Shown piece after piece: positions 35,400 to 43,552 of a stretch of 64,000 nt of DNA; the stretch's first letter is position 1; each line of letters starts with the position of its first letter. Source of the stretch: Methanoculleus receptaculi (GTDB taxonomy: Archaea; Halobacteriota; Methanomicrobia; Methanomicrobiales; Methanoculleaceae); contig NZ_CP137642.1 in the NCBI RefSeq assembly GCF_033472595.1, positions 124,001 to 188,000 on the forward strand, in the 5' to 3' direction. The notes below the pieces were generated by a model. The model worked only from the letters and a program-made list of their open reading frames with translations. It searched no databases and had not been told where the DNA came from. The position numbers were made by a program, and so were the translations under genes.

Positions 35400-35582
35400 A
35401 TGAAAACAGCTCAGGGGATAATCCGGACCTTGGAAGTGGTTGCCGCGCTCATCCTGCTAACCGTCGCCGCCGGATGCTTCGATCGGCCGCTGACCCCAGG
35501 CCATCGCACGCTGGAGGGGGACGTCTGGGTGCTGAAACTGGACGATGCCGGGGACCATGCAGGATCGGGTAGGGTATCTTAA
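35400..35582 (+). pseudogene. truncated paralogue of the propeller lipoprotein
   Basis: 60 residues only: a signal/lipobox (VVAALILLTVAAGCFDRP) followed by GDVWVLKLDDAGDHAG, which is the first propeller strand of the preceding gene (DTWILKTNSDGSLQW). The frame then stops. The remainder is missing, so this is a 5' stub from a deleted tandem duplicate. Confidence 0.65.
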
Positions 35583-35707
35583 CCGCACCCGGTCAACCTG
35601 AATGCCTGTAACCCGGGTGCCCCGGCCTTGCGGTCGCTGAAAAAGGCGTCCGGGGAAAGAGATCTCCGGCGAGAGTGATTCTCCCTCGCCTGCCCATGCA
35701 GTGCGTG

Positions 35708-35973
35708 GTAACGCGCGCGCGGAACAACAACGCTTAAGAGCAACCGTACGAGAGTTACCACCCAAGATGCGCGATCAGTTCAAAGGCTGCTGCCTCCTCG
35801 AGGCCGCCATCGGGGATGTGCTCGGCATGCGCGGGAGAGCACCCTTCCCGACCTCCAGCGCCTCCAGGAAAGATACCGGCGGACGTGGCGGCGGGGCGAG
35901 GCCGAAAACGCGAGGACGTCTATGGTCATACATGATGTGTTGTCCCGGCGGAGGCAAAAAACGTGCCGGGACT
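35708..35973 (+). pseudogene. mosaic pseudogene: ADP-ribosylglycohydrolase 5' end joined to flavoprotein upstream segment
   Basis: From about 35708 to 35895 the sequence follows 14117-14295 (upstream flank plus start of the ADP-ribosylglycohydrolase): ATGCGCGATCAGTTCAAAGG against ATGCTCGACCAGTTCAGGGG, with GCCATCGG-GA-GTGCTCGG against GCCATCGGTGACGCGCTCGG. From 35884 to 35973 it is 89/90 identical to 20823-20912. The join lies in a shared GTGGCG run. Frame and function are lost. Confidence 0.8.
35884..35973. repeat. 90-bp segment duplicated from 20823-20912
   Basis: Second copy of the block described at 20823-20912, in the same orientation, with one base difference. Near-identity against strong divergence of the adjoining glycohydrolase part shows that the two halves of the mosaic have different ages. 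Confidence 0.9.
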
Positions 35974-36159
35974 CTTCTCACCCCGGAACCCTCTTTCCTG
36001 CGTGAGCGCGGACGGCGGGATGCGAGAACCGTCGCGGAAATCCCGGGGGTGACAGAGAAAGAGGAGTTGAGAGGATGGAGGAGTCACCTCGAAAAGGTGG
36101 CGCTCGAAGAAAACTCAAAACAGGTCGTGTAAAACGCCCTATTTCGGCAACCACGGCAA

Positions 36160-36434
36160 ATAACGGGGCTGAGCCTGGTGGGTTTTCTGTCTCGATATAG
36201 ACCTGGACGAATGCTACAAAAAACTACATGATGCCCTTTGGGCCACAAGCATACCCTATTAAAATAGTCGGGTGGCCATTTCTCCTGGGGTAGTGAAGGC
36301 TGACCCCTTTTTGGGACCTGAGCCCGTGCAAAAAACTAACCCAGCCATCGTTTCGGAAGCATACCTGCATCAGCGAATGCGTATACGAAAACGCTCCTGA
36401 AGCGTTTTGGAGCTACCCCATCTCGTGAGGTATT
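36160..36434 (+). ncRNA. candidate bridge RNA region of the IS110 element
   Basis: The 270 bases before the transposase are non-coding. They contain a GGCT..CCCC-TTTTT-GGG..AGCC stem-loop (about 36289-36318) and a perfect AAAACGCT-CCTGA-AGCGTTTT hairpin (36388-36408). IS110-group elements carry a long non-coding left end that encodes the bridge RNA guiding target and donor recognition, and a very short right end, the same asymmetry seen here (about 20 bases after the stop). Exact ends and guide loops are not determined. Confidence 0.4.
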
Positions 36435-37718
36435 ATGAAGGAACCAACCATAGCATGTGGAATCGATGTTCACAAGATGTTTCTCCAGGTCTGCATTCTC
36501 TCACGATCTGGAGAAGCCTCTCAGCATCGCTTCCACAACACTCTCAATGGGATTCTGGCACTAAAAGACCTTGTGCTTGCTGAAGGGTGTGAGATCGTTG
36601 CCATGGAATCGACCGGGATCTACTGGTATCGACTCTTCCTGGAACTCGAGTCAGATATTCGAACGATTGTTGCCAACGCGCGTCAGATCAAGAGTATCCC
36701 AGGACGCAAGACAGACATGAACGATGCCCGATGGATTGCCGAACTCGCTCTCCACGGGTTGATCCGGCCCTCCCGGATCTTTCCCCGGCGCGATCGTGAG
36801 TTCCGGGATCTGACCCGCAACCGGGAGACACTGGTCAGAACCCGGACAACCATCAAGAACCGGATTCATAAGATCCTGGATAGCGCGGGTATCCGCCTGA
36901 ACCTGGCGCTCAAAGATCTTTTCGGGAAATCAGGTCGTCATCTCCTCTCAGGTCTTGCCGAACAGAAGGACCTGGAGACCACCCTCGCGACTATCCCCTC
37001 GCCCCGGATCCTCCGCCGTGCCGATCAACTCCGGGAGATCCTCCAGGGTAGCCCACTCTCCCCCATCCAGTTGCATCTCCTTACGACCCAGTTGCATCTG
37101 CTTGAGGAGATCGAGGAGAAGATCGCTCATCTGGATGAGTTGATCCTTGCCTCGCTCGAGGATCCCCAGCTGGAGGCAGTCGCGATCTGTACCTCGGTGC
37201 CGGGGATCAGCATCACCGCAGCAACAACAATTCTCGCAGAACTGGGTGATGTCCGGGATTTCTCCACCGCGAGTCGTCTGGTTTCTTGGGCTGGGTTGGC
37301 ACCGTCGGTCTATCAATCTGCTGATACCCAGGTGTGCGGCAAGATCACGAAACAGGGGTCAAAGAGTCTCCGCTGGATCCTGGTGCAGGCGGCCCAGGCG
37401 GCCAGCCGGACTACAGGTACTGTCTTCTCCTCCTTCTTCCGGCGGATCGCCTACCGCCGAGGGAGGAATAAGGCAATTGTTGCTCTCGCCCGGAAGATCC
37501 TCAGTATCCTGTGGCATCTCCTGGTGAACCGGGAATCCTACGTCGAACCGGGACTCAAGAGGGTGCGGAAACTCCCGGCGCGCATGACCCTGCCGAAGAT
37601 CTCGATTGATGATGCCGTCGAAACCCTGTTGAGGGCGGGGTACCGAATTTACTCGCCTGAGAACCAAAAGTCAACCGCTGAGGGGGTGAGAGCGGAGAGG
37701 GCCACCCACCCCCTTTGA
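36435..37718 (+). CDS. IS110-family transposase (bridge-RNA-guided recombinase)
   Basis: A 427-residue DEDD recombinase. The RuvC-like domain has D11 (CGIDVHK), E58 (AMESTGIYW), D94 and D97 (RKTDMNDARW). After a coiled stretch, the C-terminal Tnp domain shows VPGISITAATTILAELGD, DFSTASRLVSWAGLAPS, and YQSAD, with a candidate catalytic serine. Length is within the family range and no frame breaks are seen, so it may be active. It sits between the mosaic pseudogene and the peroxiredoxin gene; the transposase stop is only 23 bases from the next gene's end. Confidence 0.93.
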   Translation: MKEPTIACGIDVHKMFLQVCILSRSGEASQHRFHNTLNGILALKDLVLAEGCEIVAMESTGIYWYRLFLELESDIRTIVANARQIKSIPGRKTDMNDARWIAELALHGLIRPSRIFPRRDREFRDLTRNRETLVRTRTTIKNRIHKILDSAGIRLNLALKDLFGKSGRHLLSGLAEQKDLETTLATIPSPRILRRADQLREILQGSPLSPIQLHLLTTQLHLLEEIEEKIAHLDELILASLEDPQLEAVAICTSVPGISITAATTILAELGDVRDFSTASRLVSWAGLAPSVYQSADTQVCGKITKQGSKSLRWILVQAAQAASRTTGTVFSSFFRRIAYRRGRNKAIVALARKILSILWHLLVNRESYVEPGLKRVRKLPARMTLPKISIDDAVETLLRAGYRIYSPENQKSTAEGVRAERATHPL

Positions 37719-37741
37719 CATTTTCATACGAAAGTGGGTTT

Positions 37742-38386
37742 TTAGATCTGCTTAAAGCAGAGGTACCAGTCCTTGCACTCGTAACCTTCCTTCAACCGTC
37801 TCTCGATCTCTGCCGGCGTCTTTGGAGCCGGCACGACAACCTTGTCTCCCGGCTGCCAGTTCGCCGGTGTCGCGACACCGTGCACGTCCGAGGTCTGGAG
37901 GGCTTTTATGAGGCGGAGGATCTCTGGCATGGACCGGCCGTTGGACGCAGGGTAGTAGATCATTGCACGAAGGATCCCCCTCTCGTCGATGAAGAAGACC
38001 GCCCTGATGGTCGCGGTGGTGCCCTCTTTGCCATGGATCATCCCGTAACGCCGGGCGACCTTCATGTCTAGGTCGGCGATGACCGGAAACGGGATCTCAA
38101 CCCCCATCTTCTCCTTGATGCTCCGAACCCACGCAAGGTGCGAGTGGACGCTGTCGATGGAGAGACCAATGAGCTGGACGTTCAGCCTCGCAAGTTCGTC
38201 GGCGATATCGGTGAACGCTATGAACTCGGTTGTGCAGACCGGCGTAAAGTCGGCCGGGTGAGAGAAGAGTATGACCCATTTCCCCTTGAAATCGGAGAGT
38301 TTCAGGGGGCCATGGGTTGTCAGCGCCTCAAACTCCGGCGCCGGTTCGCCGATCACAGGCATCCTGTTCTGTTCTTCAGGCTCCAT
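37742..38386 (-). CDS. peroxiredoxin (Prx6-like)
   Basis: A 214-residue peroxiredoxin. The peroxidatic cysteine is in FTPVCTTEF (about residue 51), with the conserved Thr and downstream Arg (VRSIKEKMGVEIPFPVIAD). The C-terminal extension YECKDWYLCFKQI holds two more cysteines that may resolve the sulfenic acid, as in archaeal thioredoxin peroxidases. It reduces H2O2 and organic peroxides. An in-frame ATG at 38362 would give the more usual start (MPVIGEPAPEF). It is co-transcribed with the AhpD-like, desulforedoxin and zinc ribbon genes. Confidence 0.92.
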   Translation of the reverse strand: MEPEEQNRMPVIGEPAPEFEALTTHGPLKLSDFKGKWVILFSHPADFTPVCTTEFIAFTDIADELARLNVQLIGLSIDSVHSHLAWVRSIKEKMGVEIPFPVIADLDMKVARRYGMIHGKEGTTATIRAVFFIDERGILRAMIYYPASNGRSMPEILRLIKALQTSDVHGVATPANWQPGDKVVVPAPKTPAEIERRLKEGYECKDWYLCFKQI

Positions 38387-38389
38387 AAC

Positions 38390-38740
38390 TCATCTCTGTG
38401 CGCGTTTGCCGAAATACTCCTCGAGGGCGGTCTTGCCGTGGACGTAGGCCGGCATCCCTGCCAGCAGGAACGCAACCCGCAGTCCCTCCTCGATCTCCTC
38501 CTTCGATACACCAAGGTTTGCCGCTCCGGCCATCTGAGCGCGGACAGCGTGCCCATCCCGGAGCGCCGCTGCAATCGCGATCGCGATGACCTTCTTTGTC
38601 TGCCTTGAGAGGGCGCCATCATCCCAGATCACCTGGTCAAGCCCCATAACCTTTGCATAGAGGTCTGGATCGGTCTCCTTGAGATCCTTAAAGATCACGG
38701 GAACCTTTCCTATCTTCTCCTCGAGTTTCTTCTCATCCAT
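38390..38740 (-). CDS. carboxymuconolactone decarboxylase / AhpD-like protein lacking cysteines
   Basis: A 116-residue helical protein of the CMD/AhpD fold (LSRQTKKVIAIAIAAALRDGHAVRAQMAGAANLGVSKEEIEEGLRVAFLLAGMPAY). In AhpD enzymes a CxxC lies where this protein reads HAVRAQ; it has no cysteine at all, so it cannot act as a thiol peroxidase reductase in the usual way. The ATG at 38740 has GGAGTGA upstream. Its position next to peroxiredoxin still points to redox defence; the mechanism is open. Confidence 0.82.
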   Translation of the reverse strand: MDEKKLEEKIGKVPVIFKDLKETDPDLYAKVMGLDQVIWDDGALSRQTKKVIAIAIAAALRDGHAVRAQMAGAANLGVSKEEIEEGLRVAFLLAGMPAYVHGKTALEEYFGKRAQR

Positions 38741-38745
38741 CTCAA

Positions 38746-38871
38746 TCACTCCTCAAGCACCATAGGTTCGCCGCAGCAGACCAGCTCGCCGCCGCCGACT
38801 TCCAGCACCTGGACGACGTTTCCGCAGATCTCGCAGCGGTAAACCTGACCTTCCGCCGATACGTTCACCAT
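38746..38871 (-). CDS. free-standing desulforedoxin-like protein
   Basis: A 41-residue protein: CEIC near the N-terminus and [11 protein letters not shown] near the end, i.e. CxxC plus CC, the rubredoxin-like iron site of desulforedoxin and of the N-terminal domain of desulfoferrodoxin. Here it is not fused to the superoxide reductase domain. The stop is 5 bases before the AhpD-like start. It likely carries electrons to peroxide- or superoxide-reducing partners of the cluster. Confidence 0.8.
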   Translation of the reverse strand: MVNVSAEGQVYRCEICGNVVQVLEVGGGELVCCGEPMVLEE

Positions 38872-38882
38872 TCATCTCACCT

Positions 38883-39125
38883 TCAGGATTTCCCTGGCTT
38901 CTTCCTCTCAGGAGGGTTCATGACATCCTCCGGTGTCTTGATGTCCGGCCTTATGTGGGTCATCGGAAGGCAGTTGTACATCTCACAGGCACAGGATGGG
39001 CACCTGACGAGATCCTGGTCTGTGCTGTCGATCAGGATCTCGCGCCCGCAGTCTATGCAGATATACCTGCCAGGGCCTGGCTTCTCTCCTGCCTTTGCTG
39101 TCTTTTTCGTCTCTGGTTCAACCAT
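38883..39125 (-). CDS. rubredoxin-like zinc ribbon protein
   Basis: An 80-residue protein with two CxxC pairs (CIDCGREI and CPSCACEM) separated by about 17 residues, giving a zinc ribbon or rubredoxin-like knuckle, with basic and proline-rich ends. It is the first gene of the minus-strand redox operon. Exact role unknown; a rubredoxin role is possible but spacing fits a zinc ribbon better. Confidence 0.75.
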   Translation of the reverse strand: MVEPETKKTAKAGEKPGPGRYICIDCGREILIDSTDQDLVRCPSCACEMYNCLPMTHIRPDIKTPEDVMNPPERKKPGKS

Positions 39126-39230
39126 TGATATTCACCAGAGCGATAATTACCGCGCAAGGTATTTAGCAGTTCCCCTTGCTCATTGGGGCATCCGCATCCT
39201 ATTAATAGACTCACGCGCAACCCTCCAATC

Positions 39231-39842
39231 ATGCCAGGGAAGGTAGTCGCGCTGCTTGGAAGCCCGCTCCTTGACGGAAACACCGCCTATCTCCTCGATG
39301 AAGCCATCAGGGGCGCAGAGGAGGCGGGTTGCGAGGTCGAGAAGATCGAGGTCGCTCACCTCGATATCATGCCCTGCATGGAGTACTTCCAGTGCATGGG
39401 TAGCGAAAACTGCCTGATCGAGGATGGTATGGAGAGATACTTCAAGATGTTCCGGGAGATGGACGGGCTGATCATAGCCACGCCCGTTATGACGATGGGC
39501 ATCCCGGGGAGACTCAAGTCGTTCATGGACAGGTTCCAGGTCTTCTACATGGCGAAGTACCACCGGGGCCGCTCTTTCATCACGCCCGAACGGCGGAAAA
39601 AACGCAGGATGCTCTTCATCTCGATCGCCGGGATGAACCTGCCGTCCGTCTTTGACGGCGCAAAAGCAACCGCACGGGCGTTTGGAGAGATCATCGACTG
39701 TCCCTACCGGGACGAGGTGCTCCAGAACGACATGGACACGATCCGGGACATACGGACGCGCCCGGAGGTTGTTGAGGCGGCCTACCGGAAGGGCTTCGAA
39801 CTCGGCCGGCTGCTGGGGGAGGAGTCTGAAGGCTCGATGTGA
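39231..39842 (+). CDS. flavodoxin-fold NADPH-dependent FMN reductase family protein
   Basis: A 203-residue relative of the 19.6-20.9 kb flavoproteins: LLGSPLLDGNTAYLLDEA binds FMN phosphate, and TPVMTMGIPGRLKSFMDR is the flavin loop. Its cysteine region (PCMEYFQCMGSENC) has Cx5Cx5C spacing rather than the compact Cx2Cx2C, so a 4Fe-4S site is uncertain. ATG at 39231 is preceded by a TATA-like CCTATTAATAG about 25 bases upstream. Its 3' end overlaps the convergent CDF transporter gene by 61 bases. Confidence 0.8.
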   Translation: MPGKVVALLGSPLLDGNTAYLLDEAIRGAEEAGCEVEKIEVAHLDIMPCMEYFQCMGSENCLIEDGMERYFKMFREMDGLIIATPVMTMGIPGRLKSFMDRFQVFYMAKYHRGRSFITPERRKKRRMLFISIAGMNLPSVFDGAKATARAFGEIIDCPYRDEVLQNDMDTIRDIRTRPEVVEAAYRKGFELGRLLGEESEGSM

Positions 39843-40726
39843 ACGACAACGTCGGCAAGCCCCGGCACAGCCTCTTTAAGTCGGCGCTCAACCTCGGCCG
39901 AGATCTCGTGCGCCTGAAAGACAGGAGTCTCGGGGTCCACGGTTACGTGGATGTCGGCAAGGATCTCGTCGGGTTTGCCACGGCACCTGAATTCGTGGCA
40001 GCCGGTGACGCCGGGCGTCTCCATCACCACCATCTGGATAAGTTCGGGATCGCAGAGGATGTTCATCGTGTCGACGAGAACCTCTGCGGCCTCGTAGAGG
40101 ACCCTGAACCCCATCCTGGCGATCAGGAGACCGATACCGAGAGCGATGATGGGATCGGCCTGCGGATAGCCAAGACTGACAGCCAGGAACCCGCTGAGAA
40201 CTGCCAGAGAAACGAAAACATCGCTCAGGGTGTGTCGCGAGTCGGCGACCAGGATCTGGCTCCCGTACTCAAGACCCTTCTTCCGTTCGTAGGTGGAGAC
40301 ACCGATATTGATGATGAGCGTCCCGAACATGACAGAGACGGTGACCACCGTTATATCCGGGATGACGGGCTCGACGAGTCTCTGGACGCCCCCGTAGATG
40401 ATGCCGGCGGCGGTCAGGAGAAGCATCAGGCCGATCACCTGGGTGGCGAGCGTCTCGATCTTGCCATGGCCGTAGGGATGCCCGGTGTCAGGGGGTTTCC
40501 CGGCGAAGTAGAGTGCGGTTATCCCGACCACGTTTGAGAAAGAGTCAAACCCGGAGTGAACGGCATCCGCCACCATGCTCGCCGAACCGGCGAGGAAGCC
40601 AAAGACAGCTTTTGCAAGCGCAACTGCGAGATTCAGAACAAGGATGAGGATTAATATCCGCCGCACCTGGATCTGGACCTCCGATCTTTTGCCTCCTGAC
40701 CGCTGACGGGTCGCATCCTCCCCCAT
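39782..40726 (-). CDS. cation diffusion facilitator (CDF) transporter
   Basis: A 314-residue CDF exporter. Six helices are present; the metal site residues are in ADAVHSGFDSFSN (HxxxD type, helix II) and ADSRHTLSDVFVS (HxxxD, helix V), and HPYGHGKIETLA is the conserved loop. The cytoplasmic C-terminal domain (about residues 210-300) carries further His residues. It pumps Zn2+, Fe2+ or Mn2+ out of the cell against H+; HxxxD in helix II is often seen with Fe/Zn-transporting members. The last residues overlap the convergent flavoprotein gene. Confidence 0.88.
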   Translation of the reverse strand: MGEDATRQRSGGKRSEVQIQVRRILILILVLNLAVALAKAVFGFLAGSASMVADAVHSGFDSFSNVVGITALYFAGKPPDTGHPYGHGKIETLATQVIGLMLLLTAAGIIYGGVQRLVEPVIPDITVVTVSVMFGTLIINIGVSTYERKKGLEYGSQILVADSRHTLSDVFVSLAVLSGFLAVSLGYPQADPIIALGIGLLIARMGFRVLYEAAEVLVDTMNILCDPELIQMVVMETPGVTGCHEFRCRGKPDEILADIHVTVDPETPVFQAHEISAEVERRLKEAVPGLADVVVHIEPSDSSPSSRPSSKPFR

Positions 40727-40874
40727 ACACCATGATAAGTATGCGAGTGGTATAGGGTTTTCCGAAAAGACCGCATGAACCCCGCCGCTACAGGCATACC
40801 GGCCTGGGGATCAAACGTCACTTCTGCTAAACGGGGTGAAAGATTTAATACGGGCATCCAGAAAAGAGTTCATC

Positions 40875-41375
40875 ATGTCAACAGAAGAAAACGCTCAGAA
40901 AGCGTTCGCAGGCGAGTCTCAGGCAAACCGGAAGTACTCAGCCTTCGCCGAGAAGGCAGGCGCCGAAGGTTACTCAACGGTGGCAAAGATCTTCAAGGCG
41001 GCAAGCGAGGCCGAGGCCATCCATGCAAAACGGATCCTCTTCCTCCTGGACGCCGTAGGAACCACGGAGGAGAACCTGAAGACCGCGATGGAGGGTGAGA
41101 ACTACGAGTTCACGGAGATGTACCCCGCGTTTGTAGCCGAGGCAAAGAAGGAACGCAAAAACGAGGCCTCGATCGTCTTCACCCACGCGATGCGTGCCGA
41201 AGAGGTGCACGCAAACATCTACCTCCAGGCGCTCGAGGCCGTCCGGGACGGAAAAGACCTGGATGCGGAGAAGGTCTTCCTCTGCCCCGTCTGCGGCAAC
41301 ATCGAACTCGGCACGGCACCGGAGAAGTGCCCCATCTGCGGTGTTCCGCAACGGATGTTCCGCGAGATCCAGTAA
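40875..41375 (+). CDS. rubrerythrin
   Basis: A 166-residue rubrerythrin. The N-terminal four-helix bundle holds the diiron ligands (AFAGESQANRKY; SEAEAIHAKR; EEVHANIY) and the C-terminal domain is a rubredoxin-like knuckle (CPVCGN and CPICGV). It reduces H2O2 to water in anaerobes. ATG at 40875 is selected over an upstream frame extension; a TATA-like TTTAATACGG lies about 25 bases upstream. It fits the oxidative-stress setting of this region. Confidence 0.93.
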   Translation: MSTEENAQKAFAGESQANRKYSAFAEKAGAEGYSTVAKIFKAASEAEAIHAKRILFLLDAVGTTEENLKTAMEGENYEFTEMYPAFVAEAKKERKNEASIVFTHAMRAEEVHANIYLQALEAVRDGKDLDAEKVFLCPVCGNIELGTAPEKCPICGVPQRMFREIQ

Positions 41376-41456
41376 CCTCTCTTCTTCTTTTCAACCAGAT
41401 CTCACACCGCTCTCTCCCCCGCAAGTTAAATACTCTCTCAGTGTTATTTCTTCACC

Positions 41457-42635
41457 ATGGCAGGCGTGAAGGTCTACACGACTGAGAGCTGTCCCTACTG
41501 CCGGATGGTTCAGGCGTTCCTCCGGAAGTACGGCATCGATTATGAGGTCGTGGATGTAGGGAAGGACCGCGAGGCGGCGCGGGAGATGATCCGGATCTCG
41601 GGGCAGCGAGGGGTGCCGGTCACGGTGGTCGGCGATGAGGTGATCGTAGGGTTCGATGCAAAGAGGCTCCGCGAGGTCTTCGGGACGGCAGCGATCGACC
41701 GGGTCTACGATACGGTCATCGTGGGTGCCGGCCCCGCCGGGCTGACGGCCGCGGTCTACTCTGCCCGCAAACTCCTCAAGACGGTCGTGGTCTCGGAGGA
41801 TATCGGTGGGCAGGCTGCCTGGAGCTGGATGGTCGAGAACTACATGGGCTTTACGGCAATCACGGGCGAGGAACTCGTCCGTAAGTTCGAGGAGCAGGTC
41901 AGGGAGTTCGATGTCAGCCTTGAACTTGACAGCGTCCAGAGTATCGCAAGAGAGAGCGATCTCTTTCTCGTCAGGACAGCCTCCGGGAACGTATTCAAGT
42001 GCCGGACGGTTATCCTGGCCCCTGGAAAAGAGCCAATGACGCTCGACCTCCCTGGTGAGACAAGACTGATGGGACGCGGAATCTCGATCTGCGCGACCTG
42101 TGACGCTCCGCTCTTCCGGGGTATGCCTGTTGCCGTCGTCGGCGGTGGGAACACGGCTGCCCAGACCGCTGTCGAGATGGCGAAGATAGCAAGTTCCGTG
42201 GCGATGATCGTCAGAAGTGACCTCCGTTGCGACGAGGTCTACGCCACCCGCGCAAAGGAACTCGGTGTGCAGATCTACCTCCACCACGAGGTGACGGCAC
42301 TCCACGGCCACGACGCCCTGACCGGGATCACGATCCACGACAGAGAGACCGGGAAGGAGACCGTTCTCAACGTCGCAGGGCTGTTCCTGGCCATAGGGCT
42401 CATGCCAAGGACAGGGTTCCTTGGTGACCTGGTGGCTTTGAACGAGATGGGCGAGATCCTGATAGACGTGAACACTCACACAAACGTTCCCGGGATCTTT
42501 GCCGCCGGGGACGCAACCTGCGTCCGGGCCAAACAGATCATCGTCGCCGCCGGTGAGGGGGCGAAGGCAGCGATCGAGGCGCATGACCACATCCTGGAGC
42601 AGGGGCTCTCCGGCAACAACAACTTTGGGGGGTAG
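41457..42635 (+). CDS. glutaredoxin-thioredoxin reductase fusion
   Basis: A 392-residue protein. Residues 1-75 form a glutaredoxin-like domain with CPYC (YTTESCPYCRM). From about residue 85 it is a complete thioredoxin reductase: FAD site GAGPAGLTAAVYSAR, active-site CATCDAPLF (CxxC), NAD(P) site GGGNTAAQTAVEM, and a second FAD motif near IFAAGDATCV. In CATCDA the usual Gly after Asp is Ala. The fusion suggests electrons pass directly from the reductase to the attached glutaredoxin. A TATA-like TTAAATACTC lies near 41427-41436. Confidence 0.9.
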   Translation: MAGVKVYTTESCPYCRMVQAFLRKYGIDYEVVDVGKDREAAREMIRISGQRGVPVTVVGDEVIVGFDAKRLREVFGTAAIDRVYDTVIVGAGPAGLTAAVYSARKLLKTVVVSEDIGGQAAWSWMVENYMGFTAITGEELVRKFEEQVREFDVSLELDSVQSIARESDLFLVRTASGNVFKCRTVILAPGKEPMTLDLPGETRLMGRGISICATCDAPLFRGMPVAVVGGGNTAAQTAVEMAKIASSVAMIVRSDLRCDEVYATRAKELGVQIYLHHEVTALHGHDALTGITIHDRETGKETVLNVAGLFLAIGLMPRTGFLGDLVALNEMGEILIDVNTHTNVPGIFAAGDATCVRAKQIIVAAGEGAKAAIEAHDHILEQGLSGNNNFGG

Positions 42636-42670
42636 ATGAACTCCACCGCCAATACAGGAGGAGGAAAAAG

Positions 42671-43552
42671 ATGACGCTTGAAGAGGCACTCCGTATCCGC
42701 GGGGCCTTTAAGGAGGCCGGTATGCCGGCACAGGTCAGGGATATGACCACCGTCCTGGAGCAGATGACCTTTGTAATGGGGACTATAGGGAGTACCAGAT
42801 CGCTTCTGAAAGAACGGCTCGCGCAACTCGAGGAGGAAGATGAAGACGCCGGAAGCCTGCAAGTGACCAACCTTGAGATCGTGGAGAAGGTCGCCGGGGT
42901 CATCGCCGGGATAATGGAACGATATAAACCGGGCGATCCTCTACCCTGGACGGGTTTATCCGGGATAGGCGGGGAGACAGGACGGCAACCTCCCTGGAAG
43001 GATAAGATGCAGTGGTTCATAGCAATCTCGACGCTGAAGGGAAACGGCCTGGCCAGAGAAGAGGACGGTAGGGTGATCCTGCAGAAGCATGCAGACCCCG
43101 GGAGCCTCGTGATGGCTCTGCCGGAGGATATCATAGAGGGTATCGACCCCGAGATCCTCAAAGACCGCGGAATCACTGCGAACATGACCGTCTCGTCGGT
43201 GCCCGAATACCGGCTGTTGTTCGACCCTCGGGCGATCCTGGAAGCAGATCTCGAGAATATCGACGATCTTGCAGTGCAACTCGATCTCGATCCTGACACC
43301 TACGCGGCGTTCCGTGAGGCGGTCTTCCTGAAACAACTTGTTGCCACGAGGGTGCAGGAGATCATCGAGGAATGCGGAACCCTGGCTCCGGAGGAGGTTG
43401 CAAGGATCCTGAAAGAGAGCGTTGTAGAAGATCCCGACGGAATATGGACGATATCGCTGAATCTCTCCACGGAGTTTGTGAAAGGCGTCCTTGATGACCT
43501 CAGGAAGATTGGCCTGCTAAGTAAGAAGGGCACCGGATTCCGCGCAGTGTAG
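42671..43552 (+). CDS. conserved protein of unknown function with a C-terminal winged-helix-like region
   Basis: A 293-residue soluble protein, ATG with a GGAGGA ribosome site 9 bases upstream. No family is recognised. The N-terminal 60 residues are helical and acidic (EEALRIRGAFKEAG...). The C-terminal part (CGTLAPEEVARILKESV...FVKGVLDDLRKIGLLSKKGTGFRAV) reads like a winged helix. It lies just after the thioredoxin reductase fusion (35 bases), so a redox-linked or regulatory role is possible but not shown. Confidence 0.6.
   Translation: MTLEEALRIRGAFKEAGMPAQVRDMTTVLEQMTFVMGTIGSTRSLLKERLAQLEEEDEDAGSLQVTNLEIVEKVAGVIAGIMERYKPGDPLPWTGLSGIGGETGRQPPWKDKMQWFIAISTLKGNGLAREEDGRVILQKHADPGSLVMALPEDIIEGIDPEILKDRGITANMTVSSVPEYRLLFDPRAILEADLENIDDLAVQLDLDPDTYAAFREAVFLKQLVATRVQEIIEECGTLAPEEVARILKESVVEDPDGIWTISLNLSTEFVKGVLDDLRKIGLLSKKGTGFRAV

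Noticed and set aside
35974-36132. End of an intact gene before the IS110 element
   Set aside because: The open frame only runs through from the mosaic pseudogene; no start or homology of its own is visible.
41391-42689. A 432-codon minus-strand frame opposite the thioredoxin reductase fusion
   Set aside because: The plus-strand gene carries full FAD, NADPH and CxxC motifs; the antisense frame carries none.
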